The notes: generated from the letters alone by a model not told the origin. DNA of 39,530 nucleotides from Gallionella sp. UBA4737 (GCA_002403995.1 DHIV01000015.1:18782-58311), one strand, 5' to 3'; positions 24,761 to 33,104 are shown, counted from the first letter of the stretch. Numbers and translations are program-made.

Positions 24761-25435
24761 ATGTTACAGAAAGACTTGAATGAAGAAAATAAGGAAATAA
24801 AGAGCCTGGCCTATGAGCTTTATGAAAAACACGGCTTCAAGAATGGCAATGATTATGTTGATTGGCTGGAAGCGGAAAGGCTGGCGGGAAAGCACCCCCC
24901 GTTGATACACAAAAAACACAGGCCAAACTTGCTGGCTGTCATTGTGGGAATATTGTGCGTCATTGTGGCGATTCTTTTATTCATGCTGTTTCAGCCAACG
25001 CCCAAGACGGAGCTGTCCCAAAAAAGTCTGTCCGAGTTGAAGCTCATGATGCTCGTGCTTGATCCGAAGCCTGATGAGGAGGTGGCCGTTTTCGGTGACA
25101 CGCATTTTGATTTTGATAAAGCAACGCTTACCGGTGAAGCCAAGGCGCTCCTGGATAAGGATATTCAGGTCTTGAAAGATAATCCAAAGGTAAACGTCCG
25201 CATGGCGGGATATACCTCCGCCCAAGGCACGGAAGAGACCAATCAAAAATTAAGCGAAGGAAGAGCAAATACGGTCAGGGATTATCTGATCGAAAAAGGC
25301 ATCAAAGCAGAGAGAATCACGGTGATCGGATATGGCAGGACAAAACCGGCATTGTTTGAAGTATCCCCTGCCGACATTAACTCGCCGGAAGCAAAGTCCA
25401 ATATGCGGGTTCTTTTTGAAATTGTCGTGAAATAG
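24761..25435 (+). CDS. DUF2934 plus OmpA-domain membrane protein
   Basis: A 224-residue protein. Residues about 10-45 resemble DUF2934 (IKSLAYELYEKHG, DYVDWLEAERLAG). A single membrane segment follows (about 55-78, LLAVIVGILCVIVAILLFML). The C-terminal half is an OmpA/MotB peptidoglycan-binding domain (FDFDKATLTGEAKALLDKD, RMAGYTSAQGTEETNQKLSE, RANTVRDYLI, VIGYGRTKP). It should anchor the inner membrane to the cell wall. Codon use is AT-richer than its neighbours and it lies between two KTSC-head remnants, suggesting later acquisition. Confidence 0.83.
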   Translation: MLQKDLNEENKEIKSLAYELYEKHGFKNGNDYVDWLEAERLAGKHPPLIHKKHRPNLLAVIVGILCVIVAILLFMLFQPTPKTELSQKSLSELKLMMLVLDPKPDEEVAVFGDTHFDFDKATLTGEAKALLDKDIQVLKDNPKVNVRMAGYTSAQGTEETNQKLSEGRANTVRDYLIEKGIKAERITVIGYGRTKPALFEVSPADINSPEAKSNMRVLFEIVVK

Positions 25436-25482
25436 AAATTATCGGGGCCGGGTCCGCAACAGTTAAACGCGCCAGGGTCAGC

Positions 25483-25548
25483 ACCTGCAGCAAGCGGGCG
25501 CGCGCATCGTAGCCGATGGCGCGCAACCTGCCCCAGTTGATCTTTTCC
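25483..25548 (-). pseudogene. truncated KTSC head, third copy
   Basis: A minus-strand remnant reading MEKINWGRLRAIGYDARAR then LLQV, matching residues 3-24 of the intact KTSC protein before the sequence diverges into a different frame tail. It starts about 15 bases after the stop of the TPR lipoprotein gene. Together with the head at 28498-28552 it brackets the PBP1B/TPR gene pair. Confidence 0.78.
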
Positions 25549-25563
25549 ATTTCCGTATGGCGA

Positions 25564-26097
25564 TCATGGGAAGTTGAATCCCGAATCGTGAACCGCCTCA
25601 GCCTTTGCCTGTTGAGCAAGCTCTGCGGCAAGTTTGAACGCTTGCTCGGCGCCTGCCGAATCGCCCTGCGCAATGCGTGCCCGGCCGATCACCCGCCAGT
25701 TTTCGGCTTGCACACGATGTTGACGTGCGGCGAAACTGTTCGATTTGCCGGCCAGCGTGATCGCCTGCGCATACTGGCCCTGGGCGAGGCGCACTTGCGC
25801 AAGTTCAAGCCACAACCAGGGATTGCGCGGTTCAATGCGCAGCGCGCGCTCCAGCGATGCCCCTGCCGCTTCACGCTGCCCGGACTCGGTGTCGGTCTGC
25901 GCCCGGTCCAGTAACGCGATGACAGCCTTGTTGCCCGACATGGTCGATCTCGGCACCGGCTCGAGGATGGCGCCCTCACCCGGTTGCTGTGCCTCGGACG
26001 GAGCGGGTGTTATTGATGGCGGTGTTGTCACGCCAGCACATCCGGCAAGCAACAGCAGCCATGCCGGGACAAAAAACCAACCGAATCTGTTTTTCAA
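25564..26097 (-). CDS. TPR-containing lipoprotein downstream of PBP1B
   Basis: A 177-residue lipoprotein. The signal peptide ends LLAGC (lipobox), a Pro/Ser-rich linker follows, and residues about 58-170 contain tetratricopeptide-type helices (AVIALLDRAQTDTESGQREA, LERALRIEPRNPWLWLELAQ, RLAQGQYAQAITLAGKS, ARIAQGDSAGAEQAFKLA). Its ATG overlaps the end of the PBP1B gene by four bases, so the two are translationally coupled. By position it may be an accessory or activator of PBP1B, like LpoB or CpoB in role, but this is inference. Confidence 0.8.
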   Translation of the reverse strand: MKNRFGWFFVPAWLLLLAGCAGVTTPPSITPAPSEAQQPGEGAILEPVPRSTMSGNKAVIALLDRAQTDTESGQREAAGASLERALRIEPRNPWLWLELAQVRLAQGQYAQAITLAGKSNSFAARQHRVQAENWRVIGRARIAQGDSAGAEQAFKLAAELAQQAKAEAVHDSGFNFP

Positions 26098-28469
26098 TCG
26101 AATAACCTCTGGAACCAGTTTTTCTTCCCTGTATCCTGCTTGGCCCCGGGCTTCGCATCTGCCTTCGTTTCAGCCTTGGTGCCCGATGCGCCTGCAGACG
26201 AAGCGCCACAGGGCGACGTCTGTGCCGGTGCAGAACCCTTGATGAATGGCAGCAATATGCCCGCCTTGCATCCCTCATCATAACGCAGCCCGCTGACCGG
26301 ATCGACATTCACCATCTCGATCTCCTCCGGCATCGCAGGCTCCAGCGGCTCAGGCTGGATATTCTTCATCATCTCGCCCCAGACGGTCATGGCCCCCGAG
26401 GCACCGGTCAATCCGGTGGGCTTGTTGTCATCGCTGCCGACCCACACTACCGCCACGCGGTCGCTGGTGTATCCGGCGAACCAGCTGTCGCGCAGATCGT
26501 CCGTAGTGCCGGTCTTGCCTGCCACATTCATTTCGGCAGGCAGCCAATTGACCAATGACCGCGCAGTACCGTCGCGCACCACGCCCTGCAAGGCCGCGGT
26601 CAACAGATAGACCGGCGCCGGCGGGGCGACGGGTTCGACGTTCAGCGGAAAACGCTGCAACGGCTTGCCGTCTGCCGTGACGATAGTGCGAATGGCGCGC
26701 AAGGGCGTGCGGAAGCCGCCGTCGGCAAAGGTCTGGTAAAGCTGGGACACTTCGACCGGCGATAGCCCGAAGGCGCCGAGCAGCGACGAGGCGAAAGGCG
26801 GCGGTCGCCGTTCGATGCCGTACAGCGGCAGCTTGTCAAGGATATGCTCGACACCGAGTGCTATGCCGAGACGCGCGGTCGCGACGTTATAGGAGTGGGC
26901 CAGCGCGGTGCGCAACTGCACCTGCCCGTGAAACTCGCGATCGTAGTTCTTTGGTTTCCAGTCAGGGGTGCCCGGCTGACTCCACACCAGCGGACTGTCA
27001 TCCAGCGGCGTGATCAGCGTATAGCGCTGCGGATCTTCCAGCGCGGTCAAGTAGACGATGGGCTTCACCAGCGAACCGATCGGGCGCTGCGCATCGATGG
27101 CACGGTTGTATCCGGCGTAACGCGCCTCGCGCCCGCCCACCATCGCCTGTATCTCGCCGGTCTGCGTGCTGCTGACCACCACCGCCCCCTCCAGCGTATT
27201 ATTGGTTAACCTGCTCGCCTTCTCGATCGCCGCGAGGCGCGACGCCAGAGCCTGCTCAGCCTGGTGCTGGACGAACGGGTCAAGGGTGGTGAAGATGCGC
27301 AAACCCTCGCTGCGCAGATCCTCCTCGCGATAGTCGCGCTCCAGCTGGTGGTGCACGAACTGCAGGAAAGCCGGATACGGCGAAGTGCCGGCGGGCGCGC
27401 GTTGAACCACACCCAGCGGTTTCCGGCGGGCCGCAAGGAATTGCGCCTGCGTAATGACATTCTGGCTTGTCATTATCTGCAATACCACGTTGCGCCGCTT
27501 GAGTGCCAGTTCCGGATGATTGCGCGGGTCATACACACTCGGTCCTTTGACCATGCCCACCAAAGTTGCGATCTCCTGCGGCTCCAGCCGGCCGAGCGGA
27601 CGATCGAAATAGAAATAGCTGGCCAGGCCGAAGCCATGGATGGCGCGGCTGGCATCCTGCCCGAGAAAGATCTCATTGAGGTAAGTTTCGAGAATCTCAT
27701 CCTTGCTGTAGTGCATCTCGAGCAGCAACGCCATCAGCACTTCGTTCGCCTTGCGCGACAGCGTGCGTTCGGAAGTCAGGAAGAAATTCTTCACGAGCTG
27801 CTGGGTGAGCGTGCTGCCGCCTTCGATGCGCTGCCCGGTGACGGTCTTGTACAGCGCGCGCGCGATACCGCGCGGATCGATGCCCCAGTGTGTATAGAAT
27901 TTCCGGTCTTCGGTCGCGATCAGCGCGTCTATCAGCGGCTTGGGAACCTGGCTGATCCTCACCAATTCCCGGTCCTCGTTATGGCCGGGATAGATGCCGC
28001 CGATAAGGGGCGGCTCCATGCGCAACAAGGGCAGATCGACATCATTGCTGCCGCGCTGCTGCAGCAACGACACCTTGCCGTCGGCGAATGCTATGCGCAG
28101 ATGCTGCAAAGGCTGCGGGCCATCCCCGAACACAAAGTCACGGGTCGTGAACCCGATGCCATTCAATGTGTTTTTGTAGGTCGCCGCCTCGTTCGGCTGC
28201 GGGTTCTCGTGATACCCGATAGACTTGAACTCGTCGACGAATTGCTCGCGCGTCAGCTTCAGCCCCGGATACACCTCCAGCGCACGGCCATAGACACGCG
28301 CAGGCAAAGCGAACTTGCGGCCTTCGAAAGCTTTGCGGATCGTAACGTCAAGATAGTAAATGTAGCCGGAGAGTCCCAGCAACAGCAGCAGCGCGACCAG
28401 GCGCACCGCCTTGCCGGGCAACTTGAAGTTAAAGAGAGATTTCTTCCATGGCGGGGATGGCAACTTCAT
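26094..28469 (-). CDS. mrcB: penicillin-binding protein 1B, bifunctional
   Basis: A 791-residue class A PBP that polymerises and cross-links peptidoglycan. After a short cytoplasmic start there is one membrane segment (about 23-41) and a UB2H-like region. The glycosyltransferase domain has catalytic Glu187 in ATEDRKFYTHWG and GGSTLTQQLVKN (217-228). The transpeptidase domain has SLVK (Ser466, Lys469), SYN (526-528) and KTGT (652-655). A Pro/Ala/Lys-rich tail ends the protein. A KTSC-derived 28-codon frame stops inside its ATG (ATGA), so initiation may be coupled to that leader. Confidence 0.95.
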   Translation of the reverse strand: MKLPSPPWKKSLFNFKLPGKAVRLVALLLLLGLSGYIYYLDVTIRKAFEGRKFALPARVYGRALEVYPGLKLTREQFVDEFKSIGYHENPQPNEAATYKNTLNGIGFTTRDFVFGDGPQPLQHLRIAFADGKVSLLQQRGSNDVDLPLLRMEPPLIGGIYPGHNEDRELVRISQVPKPLIDALIATEDRKFYTHWGIDPRGIARALYKTVTGQRIEGGSTLTQQLVKNFFLTSERTLSRKANEVLMALLLEMHYSKDEILETYLNEIFLGQDASRAIHGFGLASYFYFDRPLGRLEPQEIATLVGMVKGPSVYDPRNHPELALKRRNVVLQIMTSQNVITQAQFLAARRKPLGVVQRAPAGTSPYPAFLQFVHHQLERDYREEDLRSEGLRIFTTLDPFVQHQAEQALASRLAAIEKASRLTNNTLEGAVVVSSTQTGEIQAMVGGREARYAGYNRAIDAQRPIGSLVKPIVYLTALEDPQRYTLITPLDDSPLVWSQPGTPDWKPKNYDREFHGQVQLRTALAHSYNVATARLGIALGVEHILDKLPLYGIERRPPPFASSLLGAFGLSPVEVSQLYQTFADGGFRTPLRAIRTIVTADGKPLQRFPLNVEPVAPPAPVYLLTAALQGVVRDGTARSLVNWLPAEMNVAGKTGTTDDLRDSWFAGYTSDRVAVVWVGSDDNKPTGLTGASGAMTVWGEMMKNIQPEPLEPAMPEEIEMVNVDPVSGLRYDEGCKAGILLPFIKGSAPAQTSPCGASSAGASGTKAETKADAKPGAKQDTGKKNWFQRLFD

Positions 28470-28552
28470 TGATTATTACCTGCAAGCGGATGGTTGTGCA
28501 TATCGTAGAGTATGACGCGCAACCTGCCCGAATTGATCTTCTTCATTTCCAT
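28466..28552 (-). CDS. KTSC-head-derived 28-codon leader ORF coupled to mrcB
   Basis: This frame keeps the KTSC ribosome-binding site (AAGGATG) and first codons (MEMKKINSGRLRVILYD), then runs MHNHPLAGNNQ and ends in a TGA that overlaps the mrcB ATG. An intact RBS, open frame and ATGA overlap argue that ribosomes initiating here could feed mrcB. It is either a functional leader captured by duplication or a remnant that happens to be in phase. Confidence 0.5.
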   Translation of the reverse strand: MEMKKINSGRLRVILYDMHNHPLAGNNQ

Positions 28553-28784
28553 CCTAGCATCCTTTGCTTCCACAAATAGTGGCCAGTCAAAATCATGGCT
28601 ATCTTAAACCAGGAACAAAATCCATCTTCGAATTTTTCTGCATTGCCGGATTTCAAGTCGTCAGTGCCAAGCGACCACTCATCGCCAAATAACGATCGAA
28701 ATCATTTTCAGGAAATGTGCTACATTTTCATCAGGAATGGAATTAATACTCGAGAGTCATATTAAATTGATAAGGTATTAGCAA

Positions 28785-29837
28785 ATGATGAAAAGAATCC
28801 CGGCAAAATCTCCCCGTGCAGCACAGGCTTACACGCTGGTGACTGATCTGCAGCAACGCTTTGTCACCAAGCTGAATGCGATCAGCAAGAAATACGGCAA
28901 CGGCAAACCCTATGAGCCCGCCGAATGGTTCCGTGATGAAGGGAGGCATGGCGGCGGTGTTCGATTCATGGCGACGGACGAGTCGCTATTCAATCGCGCG
29001 TCGGTCAATATCTCCCAGGTGCAATATGACGATGATGATACGAAACAACTGGCATCCGCTTCCGCCATCTCGACGATCATCCATCCCAAAAACCCGCTGG
29101 CGCCATCGGTGCACATCCATATCAGCTGGACAGAATTGAAGAGTGGCAGCGGATACTGGCGCGTCATGGCGGACCTCAACCCGTCGATTGAAAACAGCGC
29201 AGACAAAAACCAGTTCGCCAACCAGCTGAAGCAGGCCGCACCGCAACAGTATCTCGAAGCTGCGGCGCAGGGCGACCGGTATTTCTTTATCCCCGCGCTA
29301 GGTCGTCATCGCGGCATCACGCATTTCTACCTGGAAAATTATTCCAGCGGAAATTTCGACGTTGACATGAAAATGGCCAGGACGGTGGGTGAAGCGGCGA
29401 TCGATACCTACTGCGACATCCTGTCTTCGGCAATCGAAAAGCGTACGTCACCGGCAGAAGCCGATTACAAAAAACAGCTCGACTACCACACGCTGTATTT
29501 TTTCCAGGTCCTGACGCTGGATCGGGGCACTACATCGGGCTTGCTGGTTCACGACCAGAATGACGTCGGCATCCTGGCTTCGCTGCCTTCACATGTAAAC
29601 CGGCCTTTGCTGGCCTCATGGAAACAAAAGATGCAAGCGCCCCAGGATTTGCTGCTGGAAAAAATGATGGCTTGCCTGGCGGACGAAGCGGTGTGTCCCG
29701 TAGAAGACGATACCAAACAGGCATTGGCGAATTGCGTGAGAAAGCACTATCAGGCACATCCCGAGGCGATCGACATGCAAGCCAGCGGTAACACCAAGCC
29801 GCCTACCGTTGATAATCACCTGAAATCTGTCGCTTAG
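28785..29837 (+). CDS. divergent aerobic coproporphyrinogen III oxidase (HemF-like)
   Basis: A 350-residue protein related to HemF, which oxidatively decarboxylates coproporphyrinogen III in haem synthesis. Recognisable blocks are SVNISQV, IIHPKNPLAPSVHIHISW, YWRVMADLNP, HRGITHFYLENYSSGNFD and LDRGTTSGL, in HemF order. Canonical HemF has DLTPYY and WDRGTLFG where this protein has DLNPS and LDRGTTSG, so the enzyme is a distant paralogue and its activity is uncertain. The last 20 codons are partly copied at 31299-31362. AAGG precedes the tandem ATGs at 28785 and 28788. Confidence 0.75.
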   Translation: MMKRIPAKSPRAAQAYTLVTDLQQRFVTKLNAISKKYGNGKPYEPAEWFRDEGRHGGGVRFMATDESLFNRASVNISQVQYDDDDTKQLASASAISTIIHPKNPLAPSVHIHISWTELKSGSGYWRVMADLNPSIENSADKNQFANQLKQAAPQQYLEAAAQGDRYFFIPALGRHRGITHFYLENYSSGNFDVDMKMARTVGEAAIDTYCDILSSAIEKRTSPAEADYKKQLDYHTLYFFQVLTLDRGTTSGLLVHDQNDVGILASLPSHVNRPLLASWKQKMQAPQDLLLEKMMACLADEAVCPVEDDTKQALANCVRKHYQAHPEAIDMQASGNTKPPTVDNHLKSVA

Positions 29838-29880
29838 CGGTTAATCAACCTTCGCTCCGCGTGCAACAAAGTCACGCAAT

Positions 29881-29905
29881 CCGCTATGGGCTAAAGCCCA
29901 TGCGG
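29881..29905. terminator. hairpin at the 3' ends of convergent hemF-like and DUF6629 genes
   Basis: CCGCTATGGGCT and AGCCCATGCGG pair around AA with one bulged T. The hairpin overlaps the last codons of the DUF6629 gene. No T-tract is present. Confidence 0.4.
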
Positions 29906-30613
29906 AATTGTCAGGGCACGCTGCCCCGCCTGCCTGGCGGCCACAAGATGGCGGATCATGTAGACGATATAGAGCGAGAGCGCGGCAGCGAAGAAGCACC
30001 AGACAGAGACATAGGCATAGCTATAGGTCTCCGATGCCAACACCATGGACAAGATAACCAGTACCCCGAAGATCCTGATCAGCCTGTGGCTGGAGAACAG
30101 CAGCGGCACAAGGATAGTCAGTGCATAAAGCGCAGCCGGCGTGACCGGTAAGTGGATGGGGCTGCGATAGGGAAAGGAAAAATCGTAGGTGATGGATTGT
30201 TCTCTCACCGCAACCGACATCCATTCGGGATGGAAGAGCATCTCAGAATAAACCAGCGTACCTGCAAAAGCGCCGAAAATGGCGCAGCCGCCAATGACCC
30301 GTTTGCGTAGCTTTCCGATCTTGCTGGTTTGGCCGGGCTCGACAAGGTAGCTGCTGAGCGGGAGCCACCACAACCATAGAAAATGCGAGAAGAAGTGAAA
30401 TCCCAGCGCAAAGGGCACCGCTGCGCTGGCATCCCCCGCATCGAGTTCCTGCCACACCCGCCCCTCGAATGCCTGCTGCAAACCAAAGAAGACAGGTACC
30501 AGCGCCCACATCAAGTATGCGCGGGGCAGCCACCTGGCCTGCTGGAAGGCATACACACCAGTGGTCACCAGCACGGCAGCGGCGCTATAGCTGACAGATG
30601 CGGAAAAGCACAT
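29891..30613 (-). CDS. DUF6629 family membrane protein
   Basis: A 240-residue integral membrane protein with about seven hydrophobic segments. It begins MCFSASVSYSAAAVLVTTG, the characteristic DUF6629 N terminus, and contains VPVFFGLQQAFEG, FHFFSHFLWLWWLPLSSY and YALTILVPLLFSSH. The family has no established function. Together with the downstream cNMP-binding gene it lies between the intact hemF tail and a copy of that tail, so the pair appears to be inserted as a unit. Confidence 0.75.
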   Translation of the reverse strand: MCFSASVSYSAAAVLVTTGVYAFQQARWLPRAYLMWALVPVFFGLQQAFEGRVWQELDAGDASAAVPFALGFHFFSHFLWLWWLPLSSYLVEPGQTSKIGKLRKRVIGGCAIFGAFAGTLVYSEMLFHPEWMSVAVREQSITYDFSFPYRSPIHLPVTPAALYALTILVPLLFSSHRLIRIFGVLVILSMVLASETYSYAYVSVWCFFAAALSLYIVYMIRHLVAARQAGQRALTIPHGL

Positions 30614-30706
30614 TAGATAATAGTGTCACTTGTAATTGTTATGCGGCAGATAATGAATCAAAGGAGGCAGCTCAAGCCGACCCCATAAGCGCTATTTTCC
30701 CGCGAT

Positions 30707-31192
30707 TCAATAGCGCCCCTCCGTCTTATGGATGTAATTGGAAAGCTGCTGGCTTTCCTGGTTCATCCGCATCAGATTGGCGTGGGTGACACGGAACAGC
30801 GCGCGCATCACTTTGTAAGCCAGGCGCGGGTGGGCATCCACCACGGTATCAAAGACATCCGGGGTGAGCGAGTAGACCGTGGCATCGCCGATCGCACGCA
30901 GCGTCGCCTTGCGCGGCGACCGGTCGACAAATGCGCGCGTGCCGGCGCATTCGCCCTCTGTCATGGTGTGTACCAGGTTCTCCTTGCCATCAGCGGAAGC
31001 GCTGATGACGCCGAGCTTGCCGGAGGCGAGAATGTACAGGGTATGATCGGCTTTGCCCTCGCTGACGAGCAGTTCGCCATCCTTCAGCTGGCGCACCCCC
31101 ATGATCGCCGCGAGTATCCTGGCTTCGTCCTCGGTGATCTCCGAACACACCGATGATCTGCCGATCAGTTTGTAGTCTGCGTTATTGCTCAT
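30707..31192 (-). CDS. cyclic nucleotide-binding domain protein
   Basis: A 161-residue protein starting at the ATG at 31192 (GGAG nine bases upstream). One Crp-type cNMP-binding domain spans about 25-140 (GELLVSEGKADHTLYILASG, then MTEGECAGTRAFVDRSPRKATLRAIGD and VYSLTPDVFD). It ends in a helical segment (NLMRMNQESQQLSNYIHK) rather than a helix-turn-helix. The usual GE(L/I) is replaced by GECAG, so ligand binding is uncertain. It is a different subfamily from the protein at 23607-23963. Confidence 0.8.
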   Translation of the reverse strand: MSNNADYKLIGRSSVCSEITEDEARILAAIMGVRQLKDGELLVSEGKADHTLYILASGKLGVISASADGKENLVHTMTEGECAGTRAFVDRSPRKATLRAIGDATVYSLTPDVFDTVVDAHPRLAYKVMRALFRVTHANLMRMNQESQQLSNYIHKTEGRY

Positions 31193-31298
31193 GTCCAAAT
31201 ACTCCTTTCCATGTCTGCCGCCGAACCAGAAATGCCGCCACATGACCATTATAGGTTAAGGGCATCATCCTGGCGTGATATCAAAAAAATGTCACTGC

Positions 31299-31362
31299 GG
31301 CGATCGACATGCAAGCCAGAGGCAACACTGTACCGGCTACCGCGCGACAAGGGACAGAGTGA
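31299..31362 (+). pseudogene. copy of the hemF-like gene 3' tail
   Basis: Bases 31299-31319 are identical to 29765-29785 in the hemF-like gene, and similarity continues to about 31342. The frame translates as AIDMQARGNTVPATARQGTE and stop, against AIDMQASGNTKPPT in the intact protein. The copy is a direct repeat of the gene tail 1.5 kb downstream, bracketing the DUF6629 and cNMP genes. Confidence 0.75.
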
Positions 31363-31387
31363 GCTGACCCGGGTTTGTCCGACAAAC

Positions 31388-31431
31388 CATGTCACACGCC
31401 CATGTCACACGCTGCGTCCCCATGTCACACG
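31388..31431. repeat. three direct copies of CATGTCACACG
   Basis: Copies lie at 31388-31398, 31401-31411 and 31421-31431, 13 and 20 bases apart, about 150 bases before the aminotransferase gene. They could be regulator half-sites or a small slipped repeat. Confidence 0.6.
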
Positions 31432-31578
31432 TCATAAAATGAAGTTGACTCAGGTACCTCTTGTCCATTGATCAAATTCAAGCTGCGCGTATATGTGATA
31501 ATAAATATGCAGCGCGTCCGATTTTGGTTTAACTGGTTGTATATTTGAATCGCAACAATAACTAGCAGAGGAAATGTC

Positions 31579-32712
31579 ATGCCAGGTTTACTCCCCAACG
31601 TAGATCCCGATGGATTGCTCGAGTTTTCGGTTGTATATACCGATCGATCCTTGAACCACATGTCAAAACAATTCCAGCAAATTGTTAAGGACATATCTGC
31701 TGTTCTCAAAGAGACTTACAACGCCCGCTCGGCGATCATCGTTCCCGGTAGCGGCACATTCGGCATGGAATCGGTTGCGCGCCAATTCGCGCAAAAACAA
31801 AAATGCCTGATCGTTCGCAACGGCTGGTTCAGTTATCGCTGGACCCAGATACTGGAAATGGGAAACATCACACAAGATGTCCATGTACTTAAAGCAAGGC
31901 AAATCGACAACGCCACCTCAGGCTGCTTTGCGCCGCCTCCGATCCAGGAAGTTGTCGCCTTCATAAAAAAAGAAAAACCGGCGGTTGTATTTGCACCCCA
32001 TGTTGAAACATCCTCCGGGATCATCCTGCCGGACGACTATGTGCAGGCAATCGGCGCAGCGGTTGAGTCGGTCAACGGAATATTCGTTTTGGACTGCATC
32101 GCTTCAGGCGCAATGTGGATAGACATGAAAAAATGCAAAATCGACGTGCTGATCTCAGCTCCGCAAAAAGGATGGAGCAGTTCACCGTGCTGCGCAATGA
32201 TAGCGCTGGGCGAACGCGCGCGCGAGAAGATCGATCATACGCAAAGCAACAGCTTTGCTCTGGATTTGAAAAAGTGGCTGCAAGTTATCGAGACGTATGA
32301 AAATGGCGGCCATCTTTATCACGCGACCATGCCGACTGATGCCTTGAAGATCCTGCGCGACAACATGAAAGAAACACAAGCGCTCGGTTTCCCGGCAACC
32401 AAGGCAAGACAGATCGACCTGGGTATGAAAGTGCGTTCTTTGCTTGAATCGAAAAATTTCATGTCCGTTGCAGCGCCGGGTTTTCAATCACCCGGGGTCG
32501 TGGTGAGCTACACATCCGACCCTGACATCCAGAATGGCAAAAAATTTCTCCAGAAGGGATTGCAGATCGCTGCGGGAGTGCCGCTTCAATGCGATGAAAG
32601 AACCGACTTCCGGACATTCAGGTTGGGTTTGTTTGGCCTTGAAAAATTGCTGAATGTTGATCAAACCGTTGCTAATTTTAAAAATGCGATTGACCGTATT
32701 GACCACCCTTGA
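31579..32712 (+). CDS. class V PLP-dependent aminotransferase
   Basis: A 377-residue fold-type I enzyme of the alanine-glyoxylate / serine-pyruvate aminotransferase group. The PLP lysine is Lys197 in SAPQKGWSSSP, the cofactor-contacting Asp is Asp172 in VLDCIASGA, and PHVETSSGI (141-148) matches the family's HxETSTG block. PGSGTFGMES (56-65) binds the phosphate. The amino donor cannot be read. It is AT-richer than the left part of the window. A GAGG sits seven bases before the ATG. Confidence 0.87.
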   Translation: MPGLLPNVDPDGLLEFSVVYTDRSLNHMSKQFQQIVKDISAVLKETYNARSAIIVPGSGTFGMESVARQFAQKQKCLIVRNGWFSYRWTQILEMGNITQDVHVLKARQIDNATSGCFAPPPIQEVVAFIKKEKPAVVFAPHVETSSGIILPDDYVQAIGAAVESVNGIFVLDCIASGAMWIDMKKCKIDVLISAPQKGWSSSPCCAMIALGERAREKIDHTQSNSFALDLKKWLQVIETYENGGHLYHATMPTDALKILRDNMKETQALGFPATKARQIDLGMKVRSLLESKNFMSVAAPGFQSPGVVVSYTSDPDIQNGKKFLQKGLQIAAGVPLQCDERTDFRTFRLGLFGLEKLLNVDQTVANFKNAIDRIDHP

Positions 32713-32777
32713 TTTTTCCAAATAGCCAAATGAAGAATTAAAGAGGTCGGCATGAGTTGACCCCTTCAATTCTTCAT

Positions 32778-33092
32778 TCAAGCTGCCATCGGCTCAAAGC
32801 GATGTATCTGCGCCAGTTCGCCCGACAATTCCTTTGAGGCTTCTTCGGTATCGTAATCCGCCTGCAAGCCGAGCCAAAAACCGCTCGTCGTGCCGAAGAA
32901 GGCCGCCAAGCGCAAAGCCGTATCCGCTGTGACTGTGCGCTTGCCTGAGCAGATCGCCGAGATACGCGCCTCGGTTACGCCGATCTCTTTGGCCAGCCGG
33001 TATTGCGTGATGCCAAGGGGGATCAGGAATTCCTCGCGCAGCACTTCGCCGGGGTGGATGTTGTGCAGTTTTTGTTTGGTTGGTTTGCTCAT
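32778..33092 (-). CDS. higA: HigA family antitoxin
   Basis: A 104-residue HTH_3/XRE antitoxin: NIHPGEVLREEFLIPLGITQ is the HigA signature, followed by YRLAKEIGVTEARISAICSGK (DNA-binding helices) and AFFGTTSGFWLGLQADYD. It neutralises the HigB toxin and represses the operon. I start at the ATG at 33092, with GGAG eight bases upstream; ATG 33098 is too close to the Shine-Dalgarno. The gene follows higB by 12 bases, toxin first as usual for higBA. Confidence 0.93.
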   Translation of the reverse strand: MSKPTKQKLHNIHPGEVLREEFLIPLGITQYRLAKEIGVTEARISAICSGKRTVTADTALRLAAFFGTTSGFWLGLQADYDTEEASKELSGELAQIHRFEPMAA

Positions 33093-33104
33093 TGTCATTA
33101 CTCC

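Larger units (their letters stand above)
31193..31578. other. intergenic stretch with a hemF tail copy and direct repeats
   Basis: No gene is supported. The stretch holds the duplicated hemF 3' tail (31299-31362), a hairpin (GGTTTGT and ACAAACC around CCG, 31372-31388), three direct copies of CATGTCACACG, and the promoter region of the aminotransferase gene. Confidence 0.6.

Noticed and set aside
31388..31431. CRISPR-like repeats
   Set aside because: The units are only 11 bases, with spacers of 2 and 9 bases; not a CRISPR array.
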